Assembly: GCA_910584075.1 (NCBI GenBank)
Contig: CAJTZI010000045.1
Coordinates: 1 to 16,802, forward strand
Direction of reading: 5' to 3'
Origin: an uncultured Oscillibacter sp.
GTDB lineage: Bacteria > Bacillota > Clostridia > Oscillospirales > Oscillospiraceae
Length of the DNA: 16,802 nucleotides
Shown one piece after another: positions 7,543 through 15,075 of the stretch. Both the position numbers and the translations under genes were made by a program. Position 1 is the first letter of the stretch. Every line of letters begins with the position of its first letter. The notes below the pieces were generated by a model. The model ran no database searches. It was not told the DNA's origin and worked only from the letters and a program-made list of their open reading frames with translations.

Positions 7543-8550
7543 TTACGGTACTTCTTCCCACATACAGAGTAGCGCCTCCTGTATCTCCGGAGAGACGGTC
7601 TCCGGCCAGAGGCTGATGATCTCACCGTTCACCCGTTTGTACACTGTATACGGTTTTTCCGGCCAGCGGGTGCGGGCAATGACCTCGTTTGCTCCATCAC
7701 CGTCAAAATCCGCGACAGTCACATTCATGCAGTCCTCAATGTGCAGCAGCTCTTCTCGGGTTTCCCATATGCCTCTTTTCTCATTGAGCTCACCGGTGTA
7801 AAACCGGTAATCCCAGAGCCACACCTGCCCTCTTGGCGCACCAAAGGGGTCAGGATATGGTTTTTCCAAGGTGTACAGCACCGGAGTGTAGCCAAACAGA
7901 GAGTTGACGTATGCTGGTGACATGTCCATGAAATCCACATCCATCATTCCGCCCAACACCACCATCTCCGTACGAGTGCAGGCGTTGACAACGCCGCGAT
8001 ATGTCTTCCGGTTCCAGCGGCAGTCCAGACGGTAGACCACCTTTCCCCGTTCATTGGTCTGCTCAACAGCGTCAAAGTCCACGGCGTCTCCACATCTCAG
8101 CCGCAGAAGGTGCCCCTCCTGCTCCACATAGAGATACTGGACATCCCCCACCGTCTCCTTCAGGAAAATGCTGTCCTCCCGCTCCTCGTGAATATATGTG
8201 CCGGAATACCAGAACACCAGCAGGGCCACCCCCACCATCACCAGCGCGGACAGCGCCGTCCGGATGATGGCTCTCCGGCGGTCCGACTGCCTGCTTTCCC
8301 GGGAAATCTCCAAAATCGTCTTCACGGGCTGTTCCTCCTCTCTTTTCTCGCAGGCCACCAGTTCCTCTACCCCCAGGCCGAAGACCTCTGCCAACGGCTC
8401 CAGCAGTGTCACGTCCGGATAGCTCAATCCCCGCTCCCACTTGCTCACGGCCTTGTCCGTGATGTGGAGCCGTTCCGCCAGGTCCCGCTGGGTCAGACCT
8501 CGGTCCCGGCGGTTTTCTGCAATGAATGTGCCAAGCTGTTCTTTTGTCAT
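7543..8550 (-). CDS. Membrane-anchored XRE-family regulator with external domain
   Basis: A 335-residue protein. Residues 5-65 are a clear Cro/C1-type helix-turn-helix (LTQRDLAERLHITDKAVSKWERG). After a charged linker there is one hydrophobic segment at about 96-116 (IRTALSALVMVGVALLVFWYS), then some 220 residues that should face the outside. Near the C-terminus DFDGDGANEV (281-290) looks like a calcium-binding or FG-GAP-like loop, followed by a tryptophan-rich tail. This is the layout of a one-component sensor: DNA-binding inside, sensing outside. The ligand and target genes are unknown. GAGGTG precedes the ATG at five bases. It has its own promoter and converges on rnpB. Confidence 0.8.
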   Translation of the reverse strand: MTKEQLGTFIAENRRDRGLTQRDLAERLHITDKAVSKWERGLSYPDVTLLEPLAEVFGLGVEELVACEKREEEQPVKTILEISRESRQSDRRRAIIRTALSALVMVGVALLVFWYSGTYIHEEREDSIFLKETVGDVQYLYVEQEGHLLRLRCGDAVDFDAVEQTNERGKVVYRLDCRWNRKTYRGVVNACTRTEMVVLGGMMDVDFMDMSPAYVNSLFGYTPVLYTLEKPYPDPFGAPRGQVWLWDYRFYTGELNEKRGIWETREELLHIEDCMNVTVADFDGDGANEVIARTRWPEKPYTVYKRVNGEIISLWPETVSPEIQEALLCMWEEVP

Positions 8551-8630
8551 GGAATCACCTCGCCCACAGTCTACCCCTCCCCGCCTGAAAAAGCAACCGA
8601 CCAGCAGTCGAGTGGGTCATTACGTTTCAA

Positions 8631-8659
8631 TATATAAACAAAAGCTTGATTTTGTTCAA
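8631..8659 (-). promoter_or_regulatory. Promoter of the XRE regulator gene
   Basis: On the minus strand TTGAAC (8654-8659) and TATATA (8631-8636) are 17 bases apart in an AT-rich stretch directly after the yebC terminator, leaving an untranslated leader of about 75 bases. Confidence 0.6.
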
Positions 8660-8667
8660 TTATAGGC

Positions 8668-8703
8668 AAAAAAGAGAAAGGCGGCTCTCGCCGCCCCTCT
8701 TTC
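8668..8703 (-). terminator. yebC terminator
   Basis: GGCGGC/GCCGCC (8680-8685 and 8690-8695) with a GAGA tetraloop on the minus strand and extra A/G-C/T pairs at the base, followed by six T (8673-8668). It begins at the yebC stop codon and closes the trmK-nif3-yebC run. Confidence 0.85.
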
Positions 8704-9438
8704 TCAGTCGTTGTCCCAGTTGTGCCAGACGTTCTGCACATCGTCGTTGTCCTCCAGCATGTCGATGAGCTTCTCCATGTTTTTCACATCGCCCTCGCCG
8801 GAGAGCTGGATGTAATTCTGGGGGACCATCTCCACCTCGGCGCTGACGAAGGTATACCCCTTCTCCTCCAGAGCCTTTACCACGTCATTGAAGGCGTCTG
8901 GCTCGCAGGTGATCTCCAAGGCGGTGCCGTCGGCCTCGAAGTCCGCCGCGCCGGAGTCCAGAGCATCCATCATGACGGTGTCCTCGTCCAGCTCGCCCTC
9001 CTCGTTGTCAATGATGATGACGCCCTTTTTGTCGAAGGACCAGCTGACGCAGCCCTGGGCGCCCAGGTTGCCGTTGCACTTGTCAAAGGCGTGGCGGACC
9101 TCCGGGGCGGTACGCTGGCGGTTGTCGGTCAGGGCGTCCACGATGACGGCCACGCCGCCGGGGCCGTAGCCCTCGTAGGTGACGGATTCGTAGTTGTCGG
9201 TGTTGCCGGAGCCCAGGGCCTTGTCGATGGTGCGCTTGATATTGTCGTTGGGCATGTTGACCGCCTTGGCCTTGGCGATGACGGTGGCAAGGCGGGAGTT
9301 GTTGTTGGGGTCGCCGGAGCCGCCCTCCTTCACCGCCACGATGATCTCGCGGGCAATTTTAGTGAACGCGGCGGAGCGCTTGGCGTCGGCCGCGCCCTTG
9401 GTTTTCTGAATATTATGCCATTTGGAATGTCCGGACAT
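8704..9438 (-). CDS. yebC: YebC/PmpR family protein
   Basis: The 244-residue protein opens with the family signature MSGHSKWHNIQKTKGAADAK and carries the conserved MPNDNIKRTIDKA and YEGYGPGG motifs, with the acidic C-terminal domains and the NDDVQNV ending. The family was first described as transcriptional regulators. Members have more recently been linked to translation, relieving stalled ribosomes at proline-rich stretches; which applies here is not visible. The ATG is seven bases past the nif3 stop with its ribosome site inside the nif3 end, indicating one transcript. Confidence 0.95.
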   Translation of the reverse strand: MSGHSKWHNIQKTKGAADAKRSAAFTKIAREIIVAVKEGGSGDPNNNSRLATVIAKAKAVNMPNDNIKRTIDKALGSGNTDNYESVTYEGYGPGGVAVIVDALTDNRQRTAPEVRHAFDKCNGNLGAQGCVSWSFDKKGVIIIDNEEGELDEDTVMMDALDSGAADFEADGTALEITCEPDAFNDVVKALEEKGYTFVSAEVEMVPQNYIQLSGEGDVKNMEKLIDMLEDNDDVQNVWHNWDND

Positions 9439-9444
9439 AGTGTA

Positions 9445-10233
9445 TTACTCTCCTTCAATATAGTACTGAATCACTTCCCGGTGGGAAGCGGATTTTGTAA
9501 CGGCCAGCTGGGGAAAGCGGGCCGATAAATACGAGACAATCTCGCCGCAGATCAAATCCTCCGTTGGGAAATGCCCGGCGTCAATGAGGGTAATCCCCTT
9601 CCCCGCCGCGTCCAGAAACTGGTGGTAGCTAAGGTCGGAGGTCACAAAGGTATCGCATCCGGCGGCGATGGCGTCATTCTCAAAATCCCCGCAGGCGCCG
9701 CCGCCCACGGCCACATGGGACACAGGCCTTCCAGTCCCGGCATAGCGGACGCCATTGCAGCCCAGAGTTTGAGAGACAAACCGGACGAACTCCGGCAGGG
9801 CCATGGGCTCCGGCAGAAAACCGTGCCGTCCGGTTCCGGATTCATGGAGCGGAACGGGATCCGCCAGATGCAGCGCCTTCGCCAGCAGGTCGTTGACGCC
9901 CCTCTGGGCGGCGTCCAGATTGGTGTGCATACAGATGGCGGAGATGTTGTTCCGCAGAAGCTTCAGTAGCAAGTGCCCCTGAGGGCGGTCCTCCCGAACG
10001 GTCTGCACCGGCAACCACTTGCAGTTCATCACCGGATGATGGGACACAATCAGCTGACATCCCAGGGCCATGGCCTCGTCCGCCACATCCTCCGTGATAT
10101 CCAAGGCTGTCAGAACACGGGAGACCGTGTCGCCGGGGCTGCCCAGCAGGTGTCCCACATTGTCCCAATCGGCGGCCAGTTCCCTGGGCGCCCAGTCAAA
10201 CAGGGACTGTTCGATCTCACGGACAGTTGGCAT
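9445..10233 (-). CDS. Nif3-like dinuclear metal centre protein (DUF34)
   Basis: A 262-residue member of the Nif3/YqfO family, thought to form hexamers with a two-metal site. Probable metal ligands are seen in ISHHPVM (H65, H66), HTNLDAAQRGVND (D107), and DAGHFPTED (H221, E224). It is the short form without the inserted PII-like domain found in Bacillus YqfO (about 370 residues). Its first 17 bases overlap the end of trmK, a pairing common in Firmicutes. GAGGAG precedes the ATG. The biochemical role of the family is unsettled; metal or cyclohydrolase-like functions have been proposed. Confidence 0.92.
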   Translation of the reverse strand: MPTVREIEQSLFDWAPRELAADWDNVGHLLGSPGDTVSRVLTALDITEDVADEAMALGCQLIVSHHPVMNCKWLPVQTVREDRPQGHLLLKLLRNNISAICMHTNLDAAQRGVNDLLAKALHLADPVPLHESGTGRHGFLPEPMALPEFVRFVSQTLGCNGVRYAGTGRPVSHVAVGGGACGDFENDAIAAGCDTFVTSDLSYHQFLDAAGKGITLIDAGHFPTEDLICGEIVSYLSARFPQLAVTKSASHREVIQYYIEGE

Positions 10234-10921
10234 GGCGCCACTCCTCTCTCATGGACAGCAGCGCGGTTAAAATCTCCCGCAGCGCGTCCGCCTTTTTCTG
10301 ATTTTCCGGGCCGCCAGCCCGGTTCAGCCCCGCCACGGCGCTTTGCAGGCGAATGATCTTCGCGATGATGTACTGTTCTCCCAGCGGGTCCCGGAGCAGT
10401 TTGGCCCCGCCGTAGAGCTGTCCGGGGCTCAGCGTCTCCTGTCCCGCCATGACCTCCATACAGGGATACAGAATCCCCCGGTCCCGGACCAGGGCCTCTT
10501 GGGTGATCCGATAGCCGTGTTCCGAGAGAAACTGCCGCAGGATCTCCGCCCTGGTCTGGGGCTGGAGCAACAGCGTGTGGGCACCGTCCGCCGTCCAGGG
10601 GGCGCCGGCCAGAATGGCGGCGATGTTCTCCCCGCCCATCCCGGCAATAACGATGGTATTCGCCTCATCAGGCCGAATCCCAGAGAGGCCGCCGCACAGG
10701 CGGAAGTCCACACTCTCCGCGCCATAGGTCCGGCCTGTTTCCCGCGCCCGCGCCAGAGGGCCCTCCCGCAGGTCACTGGCAATGGCGGAGCTCACGCGAC
10801 CGTGAAGTACCAGCCACACAGGCAGATAAGCGTGGTCTGTGCCAACATCAGCGACTCGCGCGCCGGACCGCACCCAGCCAGCCAGCAGCCGCAGCCGGGG
10901 CGAGAGCTCCAGGTGCCTCAT
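10217..10921 (-). CDS. trmK: tRNA (adenine-22-N1)-methyltransferase TrmK
   Basis: SAM-dependent enzyme that methylates A22 in the tRNA D-arm. The 234 residues contain the Rossmann SAM-binding motif VADVGTDHAYLP (D25-H30), VIAGMGGENI (AGMGGE 93-98), LLLQPQ and the C-terminal coiled-coil region. The ATG at 10921 has AAGGAGG six bases before it; longer upstream frames would run through that site and through the inverted repeat, so they are rejected. It overlaps nif3 by 17 bases. Confidence 0.92.
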   Translation of the reverse strand: MRHLELSPRLRLLAGWVRSGARVADVGTDHAYLPVWLVLHGRVSSAIASDLREGPLARARETGRTYGAESVDFRLCGGLSGIRPDEANTIVIAGMGGENIAAILAGAPWTADGAHTLLLQPQTRAEILRQFLSEHGYRITQEALVRDRGILYPCMEVMAGQETLSPGQLYGGAKLLRDPLGEQYIIAKIIRLQSAVAGLNRAGGPENQKKADALREILTALLSMREEWRHANCP

Positions 10922-10948
10922 GGAAAACCTCCTTGAAACGTCCCGCAG

Positions 10949-10979
10949 AAGGACGCATACGGAATCCGTATGCGTCCTT
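10949..10979. repeat. 15-bp perfect inverted repeat between the DUF1858 gene and trmK
   Basis: Arms 10949-10963 and 10965-10979 (beginning AAGGACGCATACGGA) are exact reverse complements around a single base. It lies in the 72-base gap between the two genes. No T-run follows on either strand, so it does not look like a standard intrinsic terminator. It may be an mRNA hairpin for processing or stability, or an operator. Confidence 0.75.
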
Positions 10980-10993
10980 GCAAGAATCATCCT

Positions 10994-11203
10994 TTACTGG
11001 GCGGCCTTGTTGGCCTCCTCGTTCACCAGCGCCAGCAGCTTGTCCACGTCCACGCCGTGGACCATGCAGGCCTCCTCCACAGTCTCCCCGCGAGAGGAGG
11101 GGCAACCCAGACAGTGCATGCCGATGGACAGGAAGATGGGCGCGGTCTGAGGCGCCACATCCAGAATATCGCCGATGATCGTATCTTTCGTGATGGTAAC
11201 CAT
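10994..11203 (-). CDS. DUF1858 small redox-disulfide-type protein
   Basis: A 69-residue protein matching the DUF1858 / 'hybrid-cluster-associated redox disulfide' family: N-terminal ITKDTIIGDIL helix, then APIFLSIGMHCLGCPSSRGETVEEAC with the C31-x2-C34 motif and a third cysteine at 46. Such proteins are often near hybrid cluster proteins or fused to redox enzymes, but no partner is visible here. Start ATG at 11203 has GGAGGAAA upstream; the longer open frame would pass through the promoter and is rejected. It has its own consensus promoter, so it is probably well expressed. Confidence 0.85.
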   Translation of the reverse strand: MVTITKDTIIGDILDVAPQTAPIFLSIGMHCLGCPSSRGETVEEACMVHGVDVDKLLALVNEEANKAAQ

Positions 11204-11299
11204 AGAGATGTTTCCTCCAATTTCAAATATCACGCCGGCTCCCCTCCGTTTTTCACCGGAAAAGGGCGGCTGTTTTTCGGCATAAACCGTTCGTGTGGT

Positions 11300-11328
11300 A
11301 TTATACTCTATTATCTGCGCAAGTTCAA
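11300..11328 (-). promoter_or_regulatory. Promoter of the DUF1858 gene
   Basis: On the minus strand TTGAAC (11323-11328) and a perfect TATAAT (11300-11305) are 17 bases apart, with a leader of about 90 bases to the ATG. Confidence 0.75.
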
Positions 11329-11360
11329 TAGAAAACCGAAGAAAACCTTGGAGCTTTCGC

Positions 11361-11408
11361 AAAAAAACGGTGTCCGCACATACGGACTGTGCAGCGCTGG
11401 CTCTGCAC
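11361..11408 (-). terminator. Terminator of the SLH-GH18 gene
   Basis: Two consecutive hairpins on the minus strand, GTGCAG/CTGCAC (11403-11408 with 11389-11394) and GTCCG/CGGAC (11383-11387 with 11372-11376), then ACCG and seven T (11367-11361). The last stem is short, so it may be a moderate terminator. It lies some 55-100 bases past the gene. Confidence 0.55.
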
Positions 11409-11461
11409 GGCTTTGGGAGAATCTGACCGCGGACCTTTTCGGCAAGCGGGAAAACCGCCGT

Positions 11462-13105
11462 TCAGCTCACCAGAAGGTTCATCCAGTTGAAGCTGGCTCT
11501 GGTGGGCACGATGCCAAGGCGCCAGATGGAGATGTCCGTAATCCCAAGCAGCCTGGCGGCGTTCAATTTTACCTGGACGCTGGTGCTGTCGTCATACCAG
11601 GTGAAGTACCGCTCTCCGCTCTCCACCGCATAAATGGCGTAGCTGGTTTGATAGCTGTCCGACCAGCCGCGAATGGTGTCCGCCTGTTCCAAACGTCTGT
11701 ACAGCGTCTCATTGGAGGGATATAGCGGCTTGCCGGAGACCAGCCGCTCGTTTTCATCGATTTGCCATGCAATATTCTTGCAGCTAAAACCCAGCGCAAT
11801 CTTCCCCGGGTCCTGAACCGCGGCGGCAATGGCCGCCAAAGACATAAATACCTGGTCAATGGGCGCCGGGGCGATGTTCTTGTGGTACTCCGTGCCCTCA
11901 AAGCCGGAGAGATCCCGAGCGTCGTAGTCGTAGGCCATCAGAATCACCTGATCCGCCAGAGCGGCAATGGCGCGGTAGTCATATCCGTCGTAATAGGGTC
12001 CGGAGGACAGCACCGGGGAGACACAGACATACAGTGTCTTGCCAAGGCCGTGAACCTCCCGGCTCAGCTCTTCCAGAAAAGCGGTGAAATCACTGCGCGA
12101 GGCGGCCCTCAGGCCCTCAAAATCCACTGTGACACCGCTGTATGGGTTGCGGCCCAGCTGCCGGTAGGAGACGGTCAGCTCGTTGACGATCTCCTCCACG
12201 GCTTGGGCGCGTCCTTCCGAACTGGCCAGCAGCTCCCGGGGGGCGGTGCCGTCCATATAGACATTTAAGTGCATCCGCTTTCTGCCGTCTGCCAGATAGG
12301 CGGCCACCTCCTGGTAACCGGTGGGGATATAGTATTCATTGCCGCCGGCACTGGTGGTGGCCAATCGGGCCTGTCCCCCGTCCCAGGTCATCCGGCTCCA
12401 GCCCACACTGACGGCGTCCAGATAATCCGTCAGAGACAGCTGGCTGTATGAGGCGTTGGCATAGAATCCATGGACCCAGCCGTTTTTCCGGTGGAGCTTC
12501 TCGTAAATGCGCACCAGCATGGCCGCAGCCTGGGCACGGGTGGCGGTGCTGTCCGGGGAGAATGTAGTGGCGGAGGTGCCGTTGGTCATGCCGATGGTGT
12601 AGGCCACAGCGATGTACCCTCTTCGGCCGGTGACGTCACCGAAGGGCAGGGAGATCCCCTTTTCAGCCAGTGACGCCGCGCTCTTCAGCCCCAGTGCCCG
12701 CACCAGCATCTCGGACATCTCCGCCCGGGTGATCCGCTCGTTAGGCCGGAATGGGATGTTGGCGTCCGCCGCATCATTTTTCACGGCGTAGCTGATGGCG
12801 TTCCGGTAGGTGTCAGAGAGATTTTCAGGCAGCTCCATTGCGGCGGTGATCACATTTTCCGCCGGGGAGGCCGCCCAGTTCATCATCCGGCCCAATACGG
12901 TCACAAACTGGGCCCGGGTCATGGGATCCCCGTAGCCAAACCGGGCGGCGCTGTATCCCTCCATCAAGCCATATTGTATGGCCCTTTGCACCTCTCCTGC
13001 CAAGGCACTCCCAGCAGGAATATCCGTATAGACCGCCCCTGCCGCGGGAACGGCCAAAACAGCCGCCAGTGACGCAGCCAGCAGCCATGAGATCACACGT
13101 TTCAT
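11462..13105 (-). CDS. Exported SLH-domain protein with GH18 (SleL/YaaH-like) domain
   Basis: 547 residues: signal peptide 1-23 (cleavage near AAGA-VY), three S-layer homology repeats (about 25-75, 95-140, 155-205) that bind secondary cell-wall polymers, then a glycoside hydrolase 18 barrel (about 212-540). Catalytic region YSGVTVDFEGL keeps D328 and the acid E330, but the first Asp of the usual DGxDxDxE is S323 and the second is T326. ILMAYDYD (Y392/Y394) and ISIWRLG (W529) are also typical. GH18 proteins of this type include spore-cortex N-acetylglucosaminidases and chitinase-like wall enzymes. The SLH repeats imply attachment to the cell or spore envelope. It lies downstream of the amidase and has its own promoter. 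Confidence 0.88.
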   Translation of the reverse strand: MKRVISWLLAASLAAVLAVPAAGAVYTDIPAGSALAGEVQRAIQYGLMEGYSAARFGYGDPMTRAQFVTVLGRMMNWAASPAENVITAAMELPENLSDTYRNAISYAVKNDAADANIPFRPNERITRAEMSEMLVRALGLKSAASLAEKGISLPFGDVTGRRGYIAVAYTIGMTNGTSATTFSPDSTATRAQAAAMLVRIYEKLHRKNGWVHGFYANASYSQLSLTDYLDAVSVGWSRMTWDGGQARLATTSAGGNEYYIPTGYQEVAAYLADGRKRMHLNVYMDGTAPRELLASSEGRAQAVEEIVNELTVSYRQLGRNPYSGVTVDFEGLRAASRSDFTAFLEELSREVHGLGKTLYVCVSPVLSSGPYYDGYDYRAIAALADQVILMAYDYDARDLSGFEGTEYHKNIAPAPIDQVFMSLAAIAAAVQDPGKIALGFSCKNIAWQIDENERLVSGKPLYPSNETLYRRLEQADTIRGWSDSYQTSYAIYAVESGERYFTWYDDSTSVQVKLNAARLLGITDISIWRLGIVPTRASFNWMNLLVS

Positions 13106-13203
13106 GAGGCTCCTCTCTTTTTCCGGATTCCTATCCCTTCACGTTTCCTGCTCTGCCCTGAGAACGGCAGAGACATTTCAATAAATAAAATTACTGCGGG
13201 ATC

Positions 13204-13233
13204 ATTATACCATAAAGAATGTCGGGATGGTAA
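13204..13233 (-). promoter_or_regulatory. Promoter of the SLH-GH18 gene and leader hairpin
   Basis: A perfect TATAAT (13204-13209, minus strand) has a weak TTACCA 18 bases upstream (13228-13233). The roughly 95-base leader contains a CTCTGCC/GGCAGAG hairpin (13151-13157 with 13166-13172). The weak -35 would also suit an activated promoter. Confidence 0.5.
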
Positions 13234-13260
13234 ACTTTCTATAAAATTTCGCAAATAATT

Positions 13261-13764
13261 TTACGGCCAGATAATACCGGTGATGTGCAGCATACGGATG
13301 TCCCGGTATTCGTAGGTGACCAGCGGACGGTTATCGGCATCGTAGCTGTGGGCGGCGATGAGAATGTTTTTGGGGTTCGGGTGTTCGCCCACAGATACCA
13401 CAATGGGCGAGTGCTGAAACTCCTCTCCCTTAAAGGACAGCTGAATCAGGTCCCCGGGGCGAAGCTCCTCCATCTCACAGGGCTCTCCAACCGGCCCCAC
13501 GGAGGGTCCCCGGCGGGTCAGGAAATTGTAGAGATACGGAACTCCCGTCCAGGCCGGCGCCTTCTGGTTGGCATCAATGTAGTACCACCCGATCTCCGGC
13601 GTAAAATTCATGACTCCACTTCCGGCATAGATGCACTGGGATGCGAAGTTGGTGCAGTCCCCTCCCAGGTTCTCGTAGTCATAAAACCGGGGATTCCGCC
13701 CGTAGGCCCATTTATGGGCGTACATCACCGCGGCGGCGCGGTTGTAGTTCTGGATAAAGCGCAT
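13261..13764 (-). CDS. Putative cysteine amidase (Amidase_6 domain)
   Basis: 167 residues resembling the putative amidase domain that follows the pattern YNR..A..YA..WA...NP.F......GDCTNFASQ. The likely nucleophile is C37 and the likely histidine is H118 in QHSPIVVS, with a conserved late H-S-Y-D segment (139-142). Related domains occur alone or in exported wall proteins of spore formers. No signal peptide is visible, so it would be cytoplasmic or act in the mother cell. GGAGGGGG lies five bases before the ATG. I see no terminator between it and the following SLH-GH18 gene, so readthrough is possible. Confidence 0.8.
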   Translation of the reverse strand: MRFIQNYNRAAAVMYAHKWAYGRNPRFYDYENLGGDCTNFASQCIYAGSGVMNFTPEIGWYYIDANQKAPAWTGVPYLYNFLTRRGPSVGPVGEPCEMEELRPGDLIQLSFKGEEFQHSPIVVSVGEHPNPKNILIAAHSYDADNRPLVTYEYRDIRMLHITGIIWP

Positions 13765-13813
13765 AGTCTCCCCCTCCTCTTCCCCACATCCTATGTCTCA
13801 GAGTCCGGAGCGG

Positions 13814-13847
13814 ACACAAAGGACCGGAGGCATAACGCCTCCGGTCC
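13814..13847 (-). terminator. fba terminator
   Basis: Arms of 11 bases (13821-13831 and 13837-13847, GGACCGGAGGC/GCCTCCGGTCC) with a 5-base loop; on the minus strand it is followed by TTTGTGT. It lies 15 bases past the fba stop. Confidence 0.8.
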
Positions 13848-13862
13848 CTGCCGGTTCGTAAA

Positions 13863-14831
13863 TTACGCCTTGCCGTTGCAGCCCAGGACGTCCACCAGCT
13901 TGTGGCGGACCAGCTCCTTGATGTTGGCGCGGGCAGGCTTGAGATACTCGCGGGGGTCAAACTTGTCGGGATGCTCGTTGAAGAACTGCCGGATGGTGCC
14001 GGTCATGGCCAGACGCAGGTCGGAGTCGATGTTGATCTTGCAGACAGCGCTCTCAGCGGCCTTGCGGAGCTGCTCCTCGGGGATGCCGACGGCATCGGGC
14101 ATCTTGCCGCCGTTGGCGTTGACCATCTTCACATAGTCCTGGGGAACGGAGGAGGAGCCGTGGAGCACGATGGGGAACCCGGGCAGGCGCTTGACCACCT
14201 CGTCCAGAATGTCAAAGCGCAGCGGGGGCGGAACCAGCTCGCCCTTTTCGTTGCGGGTGCACTGGGCAGCGGTGAACTTATAGGCGCCGTGGCTGGTGCC
14301 GATGGCGATGGCCAAGGAGTCACAGCCGGTCTTGGAGACGAACTCCTCCACCTCTTCGGGACGGGTGTAGTGGGACTGCTCGGCGGAGACATTGACCTCG
14401 TCCTCTACACCGGCAAGAGCGCCCAGCTCGGCCTCAACAACAACGCCGTGGTCGTGGGCGTACTCCACCACCTTCTTGGTGATCTCAATGTTCTCGGCAA
14501 AGGGCTTAGAGCTGGCGTCAATCATGACGGAGGTAAAGCCGCCGTCGATGCAGGACTTGCAGGTCTCAAAGCTGTCGCCGTGGTCCAGATGCAGCACGAT
14601 GGGGATCTCGGGGCACTCGATAACCGCGGACTCCACCAGCTTCACAAGATAGGTGTGGTTGGCATAGGCGCGGGCGCCCTTGGAGACCTGGAGAATCACA
14701 GGGGCCTTCTCCTCGCGGCAGGCCTCGGTAATGCCCTGCACGATCTCCATGTTGTTGACGTTGAAGGCGCCGATGGCGTAGCCCCCGTTGTAGGCCTTCT
14801 TGAACATCTCGGTAGAAGTGACCAGTGCCAT
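13863..14831 (-). CDS. fba: Fructose-bisphosphate aldolase, class II
   Basis: Zinc-dependent cytoplasmic aldolase splitting fructose 1,6-bisphosphate into dihydroxyacetone phosphate and glyceraldehyde 3-phosphate. The 322 residues carry HLDHGDS (D83 catalytic, H84 zinc), VEAELGALAG (E134), IGTSHGAYK (H181) and VLHGSSSVP (H224). The first in-frame ATG (14840) abuts the GAGGAG ribosome site with no spacing, so the ATG nine bases after that site is chosen. Codon use is strongly biased (mostly GCC, AAG and similar codons), as expected for high expression. It is divergent from the phosphofructokinase gene, the preceding step of glycolysis. Confidence 0.96.
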   Translation of the reverse strand: MALVTSTEMFKKAYNGGYAIGAFNVNNMEIVQGITEACREEKAPVILQVSKGARAYANHTYLVKLVESAVIECPEIPIVLHLDHGDSFETCKSCIDGGFTSVMIDASSKPFAENIEITKKVVEYAHDHGVVVEAELGALAGVEDEVNVSAEQSHYTRPEEVEEFVSKTGCDSLAIAIGTSHGAYKFTAAQCTRNEKGELVPPPLRFDILDEVVKRLPGFPIVLHGSSSVPQDYVKMVNANGGKMPDAVGIPEEQLRKAAESAVCKINIDSDLRLAMTGTIRQFFNEHPDKFDPREYLKPARANIKELVRHKLVDVLGCNGKA

Positions 14832-14931
14832 AACAATCATCTCCTCATTTTATTGCGTCCGCCCTTCCCCATTCTGTCCTCGCAAGGCAGGCAGCTCCCT
14901 GCCAAATTGAAAAATACAGGATTTGAAAAGG

Positions 14932-14945
14932 CGAAAACGTTTTTC
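14932..14945 (-). promoter_or_regulatory. Palindromic site resembling a CcpA (cre) operator
   Basis: CGAAAACGTTTTTC has a perfect AAAACGTTTT core and matches the TGWAANCGNTNWCA cre pattern except at the ends. It sits just after the fba -10 box, a roadblock position. This is pattern similarity only; the site may instead be bound by another regulator. Confidence 0.3.
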
Positions 14946-14952
14946 TCCCTAG

Positions 14953-14980
14953 ATAATATCACAAAAAAATTAAAATGCAA
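14953..14980 (-). promoter_or_regulatory. fba promoter
   Basis: On the minus strand TTGCAT (14975-14980) and TATTAT (14953-14958) are 16 bases apart. The leader of about 115 bases contains a GGCAGG/CCTGCC hairpin (14886-14891 with 14898-14903). Confidence 0.65.
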
Positions 14981-14983
14981 GTA

Positions 14984-15012
14984 TTTACAATTCTTTTTTT
15001 CGATGATATGAT
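14984..15012 (+). promoter_or_regulatory. Phosphofructokinase promoter
   Basis: TTTACA (14984-14989) and TATGAT (15007-15012) are 17 bases apart. Its -35 box starts four bases after the fba -35 box ends, so the two promoters are back to back. Confidence 0.75.
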
Positions 15013-15075
15013 AAATCACACCTTTGATTACCGCTTACGATCGGGAACAACACAAATTTTTAGGAGGTTTTTTCC

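Noticed and set aside
10922..10990. Longer N-terminus for TrmK (23 extra codons)
   Set aside because: It would run through the AAGGAGG ribosome site and the inverted repeat; family members begin near the ATG at 10921.
11204..11362. Longer N-terminus for the DUF1858 protein
   Set aside because: It overlaps a consensus promoter and the ribosome site; the family start matches the ATG at 11203.
13902..15011. Long plus-strand open frame opposite fba (369 codons)
   Set aside because: It is antisense to a clearly conserved gene and arises from strong third-position GC bias; no plausible domain and no ribosome site.
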